A stretch of 48,578 nt of DNA from Clostridia bacterium (GTDB lineage Bacteria > Bacillota > Clostridia > Oscillospirales > CAG-272), in the NCBI GenBank assembly GCA_017453365.1, contig JAFTKH010000010.1:1-48578 (forward strand), in the 5' to 3' direction. Position 1 is the first letter of the stretch. Each line of letters begins with the position of its first letter. Below are positions 16,458 through 24,599 of the stretch, piece by piece. A program made the position numbers and the translations under genes. The notes beneath the pieces were generated by a model. The model was not told where the DNA came from and did not search any database. It saw only the letters and a list, made by a program, of their open reading frames with translations.

Positions 16458-17573
16458 TTAAATAGATTTTTTGTAAGAGCGGCGTCTTTTGTGTTGCCTT
16501 GCTGTGAAGTGCTTCCACTGCGCGAGCACCGCCGTGTTGGTTTCGAGGTTGAGGTTAGTTTCGCATTTCTCGACCTTTCCCGAGAGCATATCGACAAGGG
16601 CGTCGAGAATTACCGCGTTGAGACCTGCGTTTTGGTATTCCGGCAGGACTGCCACGAGGCCAAGGTCTATGACCTTCGGATTTTTTACAGCCGAAAGAAT
16701 ACGGAAAAGTGCCGGGAGAGTGAGTCTTCCGCCACTCGGCTTTACCGCCTCGGCAATAGAGGGGAAGCAGAGGCCGAAGGCCACAACTCTCTCGTCCTTA
16801 TCGCAGATGAAGACCAGGTAGTCGTTGTTGAGTATCATCATAAACTGACTGACGAGCTCGTCCTGCATAGCGCGTGAGATGGGCACTGTGCCGTATAGCT
16901 TCGAATAGCATTTGTCGAGACAGTCGAAAAAGCCGTCGCGGTATTTCGCGATATACTGCTTCTTCGACATATTCCTGTCCGCGATATGAAGCCCCGAGAG
17001 CTCAAGTGCACGGTTCGCCACACGAGAGAGCATTTCGTTTCTTTTCTCGGGCGCACGGAGCTCGAACTCGAGCCAGTCCGCGTCCTTTTTAAGTCCCGCA
17101 TCCTCGACGAGCGAGCCGTAGTATTCGTAATTGTACTGCTCCTCGAAGGTAGCACCCTCGGAGAATCCCTCGACAAGCAGCCCCTCGCGGTCGAGGTCGC
17201 TATAGCCGAGAGGGCCGACGAGCTCCGTCATTCCGCGCTCGCGCGCCCAATTTTCAAGGGCGGAGAAGAGTGAGCGGGATATCTCTTTATCGTTTGGTGC
17301 GTCAAATCTTGTGAAGCGCACCTGCTTTTTTTCGTGTATTCCGTTGTACTGCTTCTGTATGATACCCTGTATTCTTCCGACCGTACGTCCGTCGCGCTCG
17401 GCGAGAAAAAATACCGACTCGGAGATAGAGGCATCTCCGCCCGTACGAAGAAGCTTCATTTCATCGGAATAGAGGGGTGGGGTAAATTCCTTACAATTCT
17501 TGTACATACGGAGAGGGAGCTCGACAAATTCGCGTCTGTCCCTCGCTGTCTTAACTTCCTTAACTGTCAGCAT
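16458..17573 (-). CDS. Long GNAT-family N-acyltransferase (YghO-type)
   Basis: A 371-residue member of the long GNAT group. The N-terminal region has ELPLRMYKNCKEFTPPLYSDE, a pattern shared by this group, and the GNAT acyl-donor region is near the C terminus (VIDLGLVAVLPEYQNAGLNAVIL). As far as I recall, the YghO-like group includes the bacterial ceramide synthase bCerS of Caulobacter, which N-acylates a long-chain base; most members are uncharacterised. Lying between degV and an acyl carrier protein gene, it most likely takes its acyl group from acyl-ACP and moves it to an amine. The acceptor is unknown. A weak TTAGGA box overlaps the degV stop. Confidence 0.75.
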   Translation of the reverse strand: MLTVKEVKTARDRREFVELPLRMYKNCKEFTPPLYSDEMKLLRTGGDASISESVFFLAERDGRTVGRIQGIIQKQYNGIHEKKQVRFTRFDAPNDKEISRSLFSALENWARERGMTELVGPLGYSDLDREGLLVEGFSEGATFEEQYNYEYYGSLVEDAGLKKDADWLEFELRAPEKRNEMLSRVANRALELSGLHIADRNMSKKQYIAKYRDGFFDCLDKCYSKLYGTVPISRAMQDELVSQFMMILNNDYLVFICDKDERVVAFGLCFPSIAEAVKPSGGRLTLPALFRILSAVKNPKVIDLGLVAVLPEYQNAGLNAVILDALVDMLSGKVEKCETNLNLETNTAVLAQWKHFTARQHKRRRSYKKSI

Positions 17574-17582
17574 AACACTGTC

Positions 17583-18485
17583 CTAACCGTCGATAGGCTC
17601 GTCCTCACGGCGAAGGAATGCGAGTCCGTAGCCGGCGAGCCACGGGCCGTTATGCGCGCCGCTGACGGGTGACATTATTACCGCTTCGTGATTTGTCGCG
17701 AGGTCATACTTCGGCTCTATCTCCTTAAGAGTGGTGAGCAGTGACGGGCCGGTGTAGATATGGAAAAGCACGTAGTCCTCGGGAGCTCTGTCGCCTATAA
17801 TTTCCTTCATTATCTCGCACATTCTTGCCAGCGCCTTTTTGGGCGTTCTGACGCTCTCCATAGCGACTATCTCGCCCTCCTTCGTGAAATGCACGACGGG
17901 GCATATTTTAAGCATCTGACCCATAAACGCCTTACCGCCCTTGAGACGGCCGTTATAGATGAGGTAGTCGAGCTTTGCATCGACACCGACGAACTCCTGA
18001 CGGCGCATCATCCACGCGCACTCCTTGAGTATCTCCTCGCTCGTCTTGCCTGCCTTCGCCCACTCTGCCGCCTTAATGGCGAGAAGTCCCTCGCCGAAGC
18101 AGGATATCTTCGTGTCTACTACGTGTATCTTTATTCTTTCCTTGAACTCCTCTGCGATAAGGCATATCTTATTGTACGTGCCGCCGAGCGCCGAGGAAAG
18201 AGTGAATACTATAGCCTCGTCGCAGCCTTCGGCAATAGCCGCCTCGAAGTGGTCGTAGAGCGCCTGCGTCGTGGGCATAGCGGTAGAGGGAAGATTTTTC
18301 TTCGGCTCTTCTATCGTCTCGAGCCTCTCGTAGAACTTAACGGGGTCGAGGTCAAGACCCTCGAGATACTCTTTGCCCTCGAAAATGATATGTATTCTGA
18401 TAATGTCGATGCCGAGCTCGCGGTAACGCTCGGGAGCGTACTCTATGCAGCCCGTAGATGTGCACAAAATTTTGATTTTTCCCAT
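17583..18485 (-). CDS. DegV family fatty acid-binding protein (FakB)
   Basis: A 300-residue DegV/FakB protein. It binds a fatty acid and presents it to FakA, which phosphorylates the carboxylate. Family features are the N-terminal ILCTSTGCIEYAPERYRELGI, SSALGGTYN around residue 105, FVGVDAKLDYLIYNGRLKGGK, and CPVVHFTKEGEI. The start is ATG 18485 with GGAGG just before it; an in-frame TTG 12 bases earlier overlaps that box. It lies 16 bases after plsX and in the same operon as fakA, so partner choice is straightforward. Confidence 0.92.
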   Translation of the reverse strand: MGKIKILCTSTGCIEYAPERYRELGIDIIRIHIIFEGKEYLEGLDLDPVKFYERLETIEEPKKNLPSTAMPTTQALYDHFEAAIAEGCDEAIVFTLSSALGGTYNKICLIAEEFKERIKIHVVDTKISCFGEGLLAIKAAEWAKAGKTSEEILKECAWMMRRQEFVGVDAKLDYLIYNGRLKGGKAFMGQMLKICPVVHFTKEGEIVAMESVRTPKKALARMCEIMKEIIGDRAPEDYVLFHIYTGPSLLTTLKEIEPKYDLATNHEAVIMSPVSGAHNGPWLAGYGLAFLRREDEPIDG

Positions 18486-18501
18486 AATATCCTCCAATAA
18501 A

Positions 18502-19479
18502 TTATTGTCCTTCGAAAATCTCGCGGTTTTCGGCTATGTTGAGAAGCATACCCGCAGTGTTGACTATCGACTGCTCGTTTGCAGCTCCGTGAGCCTTTAT
18601 AACGGGCTTCGCAGCTCCGAGAATTATACCTCCTCCAAGCGAGTTGAAATCGTATATTCCCATAAGGTGTGATACGAGCTTCATAAGCCCGGAGTCCCCT
18701 GTTGCCTTCGAATATTTCACGATATCGGTTATAAGCCGCCTGGCAATTCCCTCGGATACCTTAAGCACCTGATTGCCCGCGAAGCCGTCGCATACGAGAA
18801 CGTCGCACGCGCCCGAAAGAGCGCCCGTGCCCTCGATATTACCGATAAAGTTGATATCCTCCGCATCTCGAAGCAGCGCGTGAGCCTCCTTTACCACCTT
18901 GTTACCCTTGGTGGGCTCGGCTCCGTTGGAGAGAAGGCCGACCCTCGGGGAGTCGAGTCTGTAAAGGCGGCGCATAAAATCACTGCCAAGATGTGCAAAA
19001 TGCAAAAGCGTTGCCGCTCCGCAGTCAATAGTAGCTCCCGTGTCAACAAGGCAGGTGAAGGAGCCGTTCTCCGCGGGAAGCACCGCCGCAAGGGCGGGAC
19101 GCACTCTCTCCTTGCCCGAGAGAAATCTCATAGAGCCTGCAATAAGTGCGCCTGTCGAGCCCGCGTTAATGAGACCCGTCATATCATCGCGCTCGCTGAC
19201 GAGCATAAGAGCTTTTACAAGCGAGGAGTTCGGCTTCTCGAAAAGAGCCGTCGCGGGACTGTCGTAGTTGGTTATTTCGTCGGGGGCGTCGACTATCTCT
19301 ATTCTCGAGGCAAGGTCGGGTCGGGTCGCTGTAGCTTTCTCGATAACGTCCTTATCACCGACGAGACATACTCCGAGGGCGGGGTGTCGGTCGAGCGCCA
19401 TGAGCGCACCGCGTATCATCATCTCCTGACCCTTATCGCTGCCCTTCGTGTCTATCGCAATTTTATAAAGCTTTTCCAT
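18502..19479 (-). CDS. plsX: Phosphate acyltransferase PlsX
   Basis: A 325-residue enzyme interconverting acyl-ACP and acyl-phosphate, feeding PlsY in membrane lipid synthesis or, run backwards, loading ACP. Family motifs are NAGSTGALIAG, VDTGATIDC, PRVGLLSNGAEPTKGN, NFIGNIEGTGALSGACDVLVCDGFAGN. The usual N-terminal DAMGGDNAP is replaced by DTKGSDKGQ, so this is a divergent branch. The start is ATG 19479 with GGAG 8 bases upstream; the TTG at 19491 lies before that box. It lies 18 bases after fakA. Confidence 0.92.
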   Translation of the reverse strand: MEKLYKIAIDTKGSDKGQEMMIRGALMALDRHPALGVCLVGDKDVIEKATATRPDLASRIEIVDAPDEITNYDSPATALFEKPNSSLVKALMLVSERDDMTGLINAGSTGALIAGSMRFLSGKERVRPALAAVLPAENGSFTCLVDTGATIDCGAATLLHFAHLGSDFMRRLYRLDSPRVGLLSNGAEPTKGNKVVKEAHALLRDAEDINFIGNIEGTGALSGACDVLVCDGFAGNQVLKVSEGIARRLITDIVKYSKATGDSGLMKLVSHLMGIYDFNSLGGGIILGAAKPVIKAHGAANEQSIVNTAGMLLNIAENREIFEGQ

Positions 19480-19497
19480 AAGCATCTCCAATGTTTT

Positions 19498-21141
19498 TTA
19501 CTCAATGGCTACGAGGTAGTCGTATACCTCTTGTCCGCCCTCGTATACAATGACCTCACAGTCGGGGTATTCTTCCTCTATTTTTTCGGTAAGCTCGACA
19601 CGGGTATCCTCGGATATGCCCTTACCGACGAAGAGGGTAATTATCTCATAATCGTCCATATCGACCGTTTTCAGCATTTCGAGCACCGTTGTCTCGGCGG
19701 AGGCTGCGACTGCGACAATATCTCCTTCGGAGATAGCTATAAAATCGCCCTCGCGTATCTCACGGCCGTTTATCGTAACGCTTCTCACGGCACGCGTTAT
19801 CTCTGCTCCTATAACGCTCTCTGCGGCGCGGCGAGTGTTCTCGACCAGCATATCCACGTCGGTAATTCCCGGGGTTATGACCGAGAGTGCACCGTAGCCC
19901 TGCATAAGGCTCTTTGTCGGGATTATATGTACCTCGGCATCGGTGTAGAGCTCTGCCGCTTGCTTCGCTGCCAAGTGAACGTTCTTATTGTTCGGGAGCA
20001 CTATGATATGCTCCGCATCGTGAGCACGAAAGGCTTCGATGAACTCCTCTGTCGACGGGTTTTGAGTCTGCCCGCCGCTTATTATGCCATCGGCGCCCAT
20101 ATCGAGGAAGAGAGAGCACATACCCTCACCCGTAGCTACGGAGAGCACGGAGAGCCTTGCTCTTTCCTTTTTCTTTGCTTCCTTTTCCTCGGAATGTCCG
20201 ACAGACATATTTTCTATCTTCAGCGTAAGGAACTCTCCGAAGCCTTGACAATAGGAGAGAACCTCTCCCGGTGTGAAGGTGTGGACGTGCACCTTCACTA
20301 TATCACCGTCGCGGTATGCGACGATGCTCTCTCCGCCCATTTCGGTGAGCTTATCCTCAAGCGCCCCGAGCTCGAAAGCGTCTATATCGCACTTATCGAC
20401 CGTAAGGCGGAGAAGAAACTCGGTGCAATAGCCGAACTCGAGCTTCGAGTAACGTGTGAACCTCTCAATGTCGGGCGGAGTCTCCTTCTTCGGAGCAAGC
20501 TCCCTGTATACCGAGCTTTTAAGCTTGCCCGTAAGGGAGAGATACATTCCCACCGCTATAGCGAGGTAGCCCGCGCCGCCCGAGTCGACAACGTCTGCTT
20601 CCGCGAGAACGGGCAGGAGCTCCTTCGTCCTCTCGAGTGAGCGATGCGCTTCCTCAATGTGCAGCCTGTAGAAATCGTCTATCGTCGAGTTTTCGTCGAC
20701 GTTACGCGCCGCAAATTCCGTGCTTTCGCGGAAGACGGTAAGTATCGTTCCCTCGGTGGGGTTTCTTACGGCGGAGTAGGATTTCTCAACGCCGCCTCTG
20801 TAGGCAGCGGCGAGGTCGAGCGCAGTTACGGTATCCTTTTCCGCGAGTGAGTCCTTAATGCCGGCGAGTATCTGCGAGAGAATAACCCCCGAGTTCCCGC
20901 GCGCACCGAGGAGCGCGCCGCGTGCAAATCTGGTTATAATGTCCCCGATGCTGTCGTTGTCTATTTCCGATATCTCGGCGATGCCTCCCTCGAGAGTCAT
21001 CGTCATATTGGTACCCGTGTCTCCGTCAGGGACGGGAAACACGTTTAAATCATTTATTTCAGAGGAGCTCGACCGCATATTTTGGACGCCGCCGAGAAGC
21101 ATATTTTTGAGTGTTTTGCCGTTTAGAACGTCTGTACTCAT
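19498..21141 (-). CDS. fakA: Fatty acid kinase catalytic subunit FakA (DAK2 domain)
   Basis: A 547-residue three-domain protein. The N-terminal DAK2-like kinase domain shows NVFPVPDGDTGTNM at about residue 30, with metal-binding aspartates, and ALLGARGNSGVILSQ near residue 75. The middle and C-terminal domains contain GYCTEFLLR and IVVLPNNKN-type motifs (IIVLPNNKNV). It phosphorylates FakB-bound fatty acid with ATP. First gene of the operon with plsX, degV, GNAT and ACP. The ATG has GAAGGTGA 5 bases upstream. Promoter at 21230-21258 and a hairpin-rich leader precede it. Confidence 0.93.
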   Translation of the reverse strand: MSTDVLNGKTLKNMLLGGVQNMRSSSSEINDLNVFPVPDGDTGTNMTMTLEGGIAEISEIDNDSIGDIITRFARGALLGARGNSGVILSQILAGIKDSLAEKDTVTALDLAAAYRGGVEKSYSAVRNPTEGTILTVFRESTEFAARNVDENSTIDDFYRLHIEEAHRSLERTKELLPVLAEADVVDSGGAGYLAIAVGMYLSLTGKLKSSVYRELAPKKETPPDIERFTRYSKLEFGYCTEFLLRLTVDKCDIDAFELGALEDKLTEMGGESIVAYRDGDIVKVHVHTFTPGEVLSYCQGFGEFLTLKIENMSVGHSEEKEAKKKERARLSVLSVATGEGMCSLFLDMGADGIISGGQTQNPSTEEFIEAFRAHDAEHIIVLPNNKNVHLAAKQAAELYTDAEVHIIPTKSLMQGYGALSVITPGITDVDMLVENTRRAAESVIGAEITRAVRSVTINGREIREGDFIAISEGDIVAVAASAETTVLEMLKTVDMDDYEIITLFVGKGISEDTRVELTEKIEEEYPDCEVIVYEGGQEVYDYLVAIE

Positions 21142-21223
21142 AAGTCACCTTCAATTCTCTTTTTTTAGACGGAGTGCTCCGGACGGCCGACCTGGGCCGA
21201 TCGAACGTGAGAGCCTCTCCCAC
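21142..21223 (-). other. GC-rich structured 5' leader of fakA
   Basis: The roughly 80-base leader contains three successive small hairpins on the minus strand: GTGGGAG/CTCTCAC, CGGCC/GGCCG and GGAG/CTCC. It is much richer in G+C than the flanks. No known riboswitch or T-box was recognised. It could be a regulatory RNA, a protein-binding leader or only a stabilising structure. Confidence 0.45.
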
Positions 21224-21229
21224 TCAACG

Positions 21230-21258
21230 ATTGTAACATAAACGTGAATTTTTATCAA
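21230..21258 (-). promoter_or_regulatory. Promoter of the fakA operon
   Basis: On the minus strand TTGATA (21258-21253), 17-base spacer, TACAAT (21235-21230). Confidence 0.85.
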
Positions 21259-21413
21259 CTTTTTTCGTCAAAAATTTATTTATTTTAATAATTTTTCTTG
21301 CGCAATTTATAAAAAGCGCGGTTGATATTTGTACAATGTGCCACATAATATCCGGTTGCTGTTATTCATATTGTGCCAAAAGCACGAAATGCAGAAAACC
21401 TTTTCAAAAGCTA

Positions 21414-21442
21414 TTGACTTTTCCGCTTTAGCGTGCTAAACT
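21414..21442 (+). promoter_or_regulatory. Promoter of the yerC-his operon with palindromic operator
   Basis: TTGACT (21414-21419), 17-base spacer, TAAACT (21437-21442). The palindrome TTTAGC-GT-GCTAAA (21427-21440) covers the spacer and the -10 box, the position expected for a repressor site. The leader is only about 25 bases, excluding a T-box or attenuator. The TrpR-like product of the first gene is the natural candidate to bind here. Confidence 0.75.
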
Positions 21443-21473
21443 AATAAAGCAATTACTTAAAAGTGAGGGCGAA

Positions 21474-21764
21474 ATGGATAAGCTTTTAATCAATAATATC
21501 GACGGATTTATCGATGCTGTTCTGAAGCTTGACAGTAAGGAGGCGTGCAAGAATTTCTTTCTTGACGTTTGTACAATAAAGGAGCTGCAGGATATGTCAC
21601 AGAGGCTTCTTGTGGCAAAGGAGCTTCGCGCGGGCAGGAGCTATCAGGAGATATCTCGCTCGACGGGAGCAAGCACCGCTACGATAAGCAGGGTTAACAG
21701 ATGTCTTAACTGGGGCAGCGGCGGATACGCCTTCGTTCTTGACTCGGAGGAGAAAGATGATTGA
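21474..21764 (+). CDS. yerC: YerC/YecD (TrpR-like) regulator, candidate histidine operon repressor
   Basis: A 96-residue all-helical protein of the TrpR superfamily. The helix-turn-helix is at residues about 55-78, AGRSYQEISRSTGASTATISR. Relatives in Gram-positive bacteria head or accompany histidine genes and have been proposed as histidine-responsive repressors (HisR). Here it is the first gene of the his operon and its 3' end overlaps hisZ by 8 bases, so the two are translationally coupled. Autoregulation through the palindrome at 21427-21440 is inferred. GAGGG precedes the ATG. Confidence 0.9.
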   Translation: MDKLLINNIDGFIDAVLKLDSKEACKNFFLDVCTIKELQDMSQRLLVAKELRAGRSYQEISRSTGASTATISRVNRCLNWGSGGYAFVLDSEEKDD

Positions 21765-22692
21765 TTTTGATAAGGTGCTGACCCCCGAGGAGCGCACGGT
21801 TTTTACACTGCGCGGCTTATATAGGGAATACGGATATCAGCAGTATAAAATGAGTAAATTCGAGGAATACGACCTCTATGCGAAAAATAAAGATTTTCTC
21901 GTATCGGACGGTGTAATAACATTTAACGATAAGGACGGAAGACTGCTTGCCTTAAAGCCCGACGTTACCCTCTCGATAATAAAAAACTCGAAGGACACGG
22001 GCGGCGTACAGAAGGTTTTCTACAACGAAAACGTTTACAGAGCAGAGAAGGGGACGGGCTCCTTTAAGGAGATTATGCAGACGGGCATAGAGTATATAGG
22101 GAGGGTTGGGAGCCCCGAGCTTTCCGAGGTGATAACCCTTGCTGTAAGGAGCCTTGCTGCGAATACGCGAAGGTACGTTCTCGAGCTTGCGGATATGGAC
22201 GTTCTCGAGGCGTTCCTCTCCTGCCTCGGCATCAGCGAACGTGGATGCGAGCGCATTCTGGAATGCTTGAGGGAGAAAAATGCAAGCGGTGCGGCTTCGG
22301 TGGTGGAAGACGAGGGCGGCTCGCAGGCTGATGCGGCTCTTATTTCAGAGCTTGTAAAATTTCACTGTCCCGCTTCTGTGGCGGAGGAGAGGCTCTCCCT
22401 CTTTATTCGTGATGATGCTACCGAGGCGGCAGTTGGGTCCTTCGTATCCGTGCTGCGAGAGCTTATTCGCGCGGGGGTAGCCGACAGCGTTTTCGTCGAT
22501 TTTTCGGTCGTTAACAACACCAGATATTATAACGGTATAGCCTTTCGCGGCTTTGCCGAGGGGGCGCCCTCCGCGGTGCTTCTCGGAGGAAGATACGATA
22601 AGCTTATGAGAAGAATGAAAAGAGAGGCGTGCGCCGTAGGCTTCGCAGTCTACGTAGACGAGCTTGCACGTGCGGGGAGGGAAAATGACTGA
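21757..22692 (+). CDS. hisZ: ATP phosphoribosyltransferase regulatory subunit HisZ
   Basis: A 311-residue catalytically inert relative of histidyl-tRNA synthetase that activates short HisG. Class II synthetase-like motifs remain: GYQQYKMSKFEEYDLY, LALKPDVTLSI and a late RYYNGIAFRGF. At 311 residues it lacks the anticodon-binding domain of true HisS. The start is ATG 21757 with GGAGG upstream; the ATG-like codon 18 bases earlier lies inside yerC. Overlaps yerC and hisG by 8 bases each. Confidence 0.93.
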   Translation: MIDFDKVLTPEERTVFTLRGLYREYGYQQYKMSKFEEYDLYAKNKDFLVSDGVITFNDKDGRLLALKPDVTLSIIKNSKDTGGVQKVFYNENVYRAEKGTGSFKEIMQTGIEYIGRVGSPELSEVITLAVRSLAANTRRYVLELADMDVLEAFLSCLGISERGCERILECLREKNASGAASVVEDEGGSQADAALISELVKFHCPASVAEERLSLFIRDDATEAAVGSFVSVLRELIRAGVADSVFVDFSVVNNTRYYNGIAFRGFAEGAPSAVLLGGRYDKLMRRMKREACAVGFAVYVDELARAGREND

Positions 22693-23335
22693 TTACATAA
22701 ACGTAGCTCTCCCGAAGGGTAGGCTCGGAGAGCGTGTGTACGAGATGTTCGCCCGCGCAGGCTTTGAGTGTCCGGCGCTTTTATCTCCCGGCAGACGGCT
22801 GATATTTGAGAACGCCGAGCGCGGAGTGCGCTATTTCTGGGTAAAGCCCTCGGACGTTGCCATATACGTTGAGCACGGCGTGGCTGACGTCGGTGTTGTG
22901 GGGAAGGATATTCTTACCGAGTATCGCCCCGACGTCTACGAGCTTTTCGACCTTGGGGTCGGAAGGTGTGATATGGCGGTAGCGGCGAAGCGCGGCTTTT
23001 CAGACGATAGGCTCCGTACGCTCACGGTCGCGACGAAGTTCACCTCTATTGCGAAGGCGTACTATTCGTCGCAGGGCCGCGATATTGACATTATACACTT
23101 GAACGGCTCGATAGAGCTTGCCCCGATACTCGGGCTTTCCGACGTTATCGTGGATATTGTGGAAACGGGCACGACCCTAAAGGAAAACGACCTTGTGGTC
23201 GTCGAAAAATTTATGCCGATAAGCGCGAGGCTTATAGCCAACAAGGCAAGCTACGCGTTTAAGTCGGACGTGATAGACAGGCTCACAGGAGAGCTTGCGA
23301 GGATACGGAGCGAAGCAAATGATAAGGATAATTGA
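22685..23335 (+). CDS. hisG: ATP phosphoribosyltransferase, short form HisG
   Basis: A 216-residue catalytic subunit of the first step of histidine synthesis, joining PRPP and ATP. Key patterns are INVALPKGRLGERVYEMF, DVGVVGKDILTEY, and the PRPP loop DVIVDIVETGTTLKEN. It is the short form without the C-terminal feedback domain and needs HisZ, which is encoded just upstream. ATG 22685 follows GGGAGGG. Overlaps hisZ and hisD. Confidence 0.96.
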   Translation: MTDYINVALPKGRLGERVYEMFARAGFECPALLSPGRRLIFENAERGVRYFWVKPSDVAIYVEHGVADVGVVGKDILTEYRPDVYELFDLGVGRCDMAVAAKRGFSDDRLRTLTVATKFTSIAKAYYSSQGRDIDIIHLNGSIELAPILGLSDVIVDIVETGTTLKENDLVVVEKFMPISARLIANKASYAFKSDVIDRLTGELARIRSEANDKDN

Positions 23336-24599
23336 GGACAGTCTCTCAAGACGAGAGGAAATATTCGCGGTAGAAACAGAGGCGCGTGACGTCTCGGGAG
23401 TCGTTAGCGAGATAATAGAGAGGGTAAGGCGTGAGGGAGATGCGGCGCTTTTCTTCTACAATGAGAAATTCGACGGCGCGCGTCTTTCGTCTTTGCGCGT
23501 GTCGGAGGAAGAGCTCGACGAGGCTGTTGCAGGCGTTCCCGCTCGTTTTACAGAGGTGCTCGAGCTCGCGGCAGAGAATATAAGAAAATTTCACGAAAGA
23601 CAAAAGCGAGAGAGCTTCGAGATGCGCGAGGGCGGAACGGTCATAGGACAGAAGATAATCCCCATTGAGCGCGCAGGACTCTACGTTCCCGGTGGCACGG
23701 CGGCTTATCCCTCAACCGTCCTTATGGACGCAATACCTGCGAAAATAGCAGGGTGTGAGAGGATAGTAATGGTCACACCCCCCGATAGAGAGGGAAAAAT
23801 TAATCCCGTAATTCTCGCCGCGGCGAAAATAGCGGGTGTTGACGAGATATATAAGGTAGGGGGCGCACAGGCGATAGCCGCGCTTGCCTACGGTACCGAG
23901 AGCGTTCCAAAGGTGGATAAGATAGTAGGCCCGGGGAATGCCTTCGTCGCAGAGGCGAAACGGCAGGTCTTTGGCGTTGTTTCTATAGATATGATAGCCG
24001 GACCGAGCGAGATAATGATAGTCGCGGACGGAAATAACAGCCCGAGAAACCTCGCAGCAGACCTTCTTTCACAGGCGGAGCACGACAGAATGGCGAGCGC
24101 AGTCCTCGCAACAGACTCGATGGAGCTCGCTCTCTCGGTAAGAGATGAGCTCGAGCGTCAGATACCGACACTCGAAAGATGTGAGATAGCGCGCTCGTCT
24201 ATAGATAATAACGGTAAGATAATTGTGACGGGAAGCATCGACGAGGCGATAGAGATAGCCAACGGTATTGCACCCGAGCACCTGGAGCTCTGTCTTGACG
24301 ATTGCTTCTATTACCTCGAGAAGATTAAGCACGCAGGCTCTGTGTTCCTAGGTAAGAACTGTCCCGAGGCACTCGGCGATTATCTCGCGGGGACGAACCA
24401 CACCCTGCCGACGAGCGGCACGGCACGGTTTTCGAGCCCTCTTTCCGTTGACGATTTCATTAAGAAAACGCAATTTATCTACTACGATAAGGACGCACTT
24501 GCACGTGTCGCACGCGACGTTGAGTATTTTGCAAAGCAAGAGGGGCTTACCGCTCACGCGAGAAGTGCGGTTATAAGGCTTGAGGACGGAGAAAAATGA
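23319..24599 (+). CDS. hisD: Histidinol dehydrogenase
   Basis: A 426-residue enzyme that oxidises histidinol to histidine in two NAD-dependent steps, last in the pathway. Typical motifs are GLYVPGGTAAYPSTVLM, KVGGAQAIAALAYGTESVP, VDKIVGPGNAFVAEAK, DMIAGPSEIMIVAD and SQAEHD. Zinc ligands include the SQAEHD and TNHTLPTSG regions. ATG 23319 follows CGGAG; it overlaps hisG by 17 bases and hisC by 4 bases (ATGA). Confidence 0.97.
   Translation: MIRIIEDSLSRREEIFAVETEARDVSGVVSEIIERVRREGDAALFFYNEKFDGARLSSLRVSEEELDEAVAGVPARFTEVLELAAENIRKFHERQKRESFEMREGGTVIGQKIIPIERAGLYVPGGTAAYPSTVLMDAIPAKIAGCERIVMVTPPDREGKINPVILAAAKIAGVDEIYKVGGAQAIAALAYGTESVPKVDKIVGPGNAFVAEAKRQVFGVVSIDMIAGPSEIMIVADGNNSPRNLAADLLSQAEHDRMASAVLATDSMELALSVRDELERQIPTLERCEIARSSIDNNGKIIVTGSIDEAIEIANGIAPEHLELCLDDCFYYLEKIKHAGSVFLGKNCPEALGDYLAGTNHTLPTSGTARFSSPLSVDDFIKKTQFIYYDKDALARVARDVEYFAKQEGLTAHARSAVIRLEDGEK

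Noticed and set aside
18880..20640. 586-codon open frame on the plus strand across plsX and fakA
   Set aside because: Cys/His/Leu/Arg-rich nonsense sequence opposite two well-conserved genes; shadow frame.
21142..21240. Possible tRNA-like sequence (GTTCGATCGG on the minus strand) in the fakA leader
   Set aside because: No acceptor stem, anticodon arm or CCA context could be folded; treated as a structured leader.
21443..21473. T-box or histidine attenuator before the his operon
   Set aside because: The leader is only about 25 bases long, and no run of His codons or terminator exists.
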